Assembly: GCF_000020485.1 (NCBI RefSeq)
Contig: NC_011899.1
Location: forward strand, 2,140,501-2,204,500
Origin: Halothermothrix orenii H 168
GTDB lineage: Bacteria; Bacillota; Halanaerobiia; Halanaerobiales; Halothermotrichaceae
Direction: 5' to 3'
DNA: 64,000 bases
The number at the start of each line of letters is the position of its first letter. Position 1 is the stretch's first letter. Both the position numbers and the translations under genes were made by a program. Positions 63,365 through 64,000 of the stretch are shown here, piece by piece. The notes beneath the pieces are model-generated. The model was not told the origin of the DNA and made no database searches. It was given only the letters and a program-made list of their open reading frames with translations.

Positions 63365-64000
63365 CTACGGTTGAATCATAAAACTGGTATTTTTGCGTAA
63401 CGATTTATCACCGTAAATAACGGTAATAATTCCTTCATACAATCCGGCCGGTATACCCCCCTGCCATGTATATACCTTTTCAAGGCTCTGGCCAGGTTCA
63501 ACTTTTAATCCCTTAAGGGGTAAGAAACCAACCCGGTTACCATCAAGATCTTTAAACTCCAGCATACCCTGTAATTCGAGTAATGTATTACCCTCATTGG
63601 TAAATACAACTGTGGCCTTGACAGGTTTTCCTTCCTTAAAATTAGGAATTGAAAATTTGCTTATAGCCAGTTTTACTACAGGTTTTTCAAGGAGTAATTC
63701 AAATTCCCTGCTCTCCATAATTTTATTGAAATTATTAACTACCTGAAAAACATACTGGCCTGTCTTTAGGTCAGAGGCATCAAGACTATCTTCTACTAAA
63801 CTACTACTACCCGGTTTTATTTCCGGAACAGAAACCCTTTTATTAATTAAAGTGTTACCGTTTTTCTTACTAACTATCCTGATTTCCCCTTTAAATGTAT
63901 CCTCAATATTACCTTCATTGCTGACAAGCAATCTATAGTTTATCCCTTCCTTGACAGAGGCTAAAGGAATCCCTACCCTGGTTAATTCAAGATTACGCCT
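63365..64000 (-). CDS. Exported CARDB/COG1361-like beta-sandwich protein (C-terminal part, cut by window edge)
   Basis: The frame is open from the right edge to the stop at 63365, 211 codons. At least two repeated Ig-like modules are seen (NYRLLVSNEGNIEDTFKGEI; PVKATVVFTNEGNTLLELQGMLEF), each with the pattern of conserved NEGN followed by a strand, as in CARDB and related adhesion modules. The start is outside the window; an in-frame TTG at 63931 is not a likely start because the domain begins before it. It ends 24 bases before the next gene, so both form one unit, perhaps a cell-surface assembly. Confidence 0.75.
   Translation of the reverse strand, partial: RRNLELTRVGIPLASVKEGINYRLLVSNEGNIEDTFKGEIRIVSKKNGNTLINKRVSVPEIKPGSSSLVEDSLDASDLKTGQYVFQVVNNFNKIMESREFELLLEKPVVKLAISKFSIPNFKEGKPVKATVVFTNEGNTLLELQGMLEFKDLDGNRVGFLPLKGLKVEPGQSLEKVYTWQGGIPAGLYEGIITVIYGDKSLRKNTSFMIQP

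Noticed and set aside
1-64000. tRNA, rRNA, tmRNA or CRISPR arrays
   Set aside because: No cloverleaf-like T-loop sequences, rRNA-like stretches or regularly spaced short repeats were seen on either strand. The repeats in hsdS and at 16378 are not CRISPR-like.

Overview
The window looks like the chromosome of an anaerobic, AT-rich, diderm member of the Firmicutes, most likely of the order Halanaerobiales (a Halothermothrix-like organism). Four things point there. The core genes are of Firmicutes type (yabA, ricT/yaaT, darA/yaaQ, rex, yycJ-htrA-rlmH). Two solute-binding proteins have cleavable, non-lipid signal peptides, which implies a periplasm. A 1248-residue exported protein has a beta-rich C-terminal half ending in phenylalanine, as outer-membrane barrels do. 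Metabolism looks fermentative (Fe-dependent alcohol dehydrogenase, Rex, ferredoxin). The species assignment is inference.

Layout. 1-8.1 kb: a sugar-uptake and sensing operon on the minus strand (AraC-type response regulator, extracellular binding protein, chemoreceptor, two permeases, second sugar-binding protein, YesM-type kinase running off the left edge). 8.5-10 kb: a FliK-like/FhlB-like flagellar pair. 10-16 kb: threonine aldolase, a THEP1-type NTPase, a PfkB sugar kinase and a three-gene ABC importer. 16.5-18.6 kb: a cysteine-desulfurase-like enzyme and a DsrE protein. 18.6-30.3 kb: PHP and YkgJ proteins, a long Ig-repeat surface lipoprotein gene broken by a stop, TetR-DUF6544, an ArsR-permease-thioredoxin operon, an MFS transporter, a ferredoxin, and a Mn2+ (yybP-ykoY) riboswitch in front of a cation exchanger. 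30.4-43.7 kb: an accessory block holding a CPBP protease pseudogene, PTS genes (frameshifted ptsI, ptsH, a PRD regulator, an ascorbate-type EIIC), a clipped HigBA module and a type I restriction-modification operon. 43.9-59.4 kb: core genes (rlmH, htrA-like, yycJ, cheB-cheR, rex, metG, adh, rsmI, trmN6, yabA, ricT, holB, darA, tmk, an ECF S component, trxB). 59.6-64 kb: two large exported structural proteins, the second cut by the right edge.

How it fits together. Sugar sensing, chemotaxis and transport are encoded as one transcription unit at the left, and cheB-cheR lies further right. The accessory block appears to be assembled from modules: an antitoxin gene has lost its C-terminal domain exactly where the PTS permease begins. 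Many genes are broken: an in-frame stop in the surface lipoprotein gene, in darA and possibly in a binding-protein gene, a frameshift in ptsI at a tetranucleotide repeat, and an internal deletion in a CPBP protease gene. The main regulatory signals are the Mn2+ riboswitch, an ArsR palindrome inside its promoter spacer, a TetR operator pair, a 29-bp palindrome at higBA, and two clusters of three DnaA boxes at exact 11-bp spacing.
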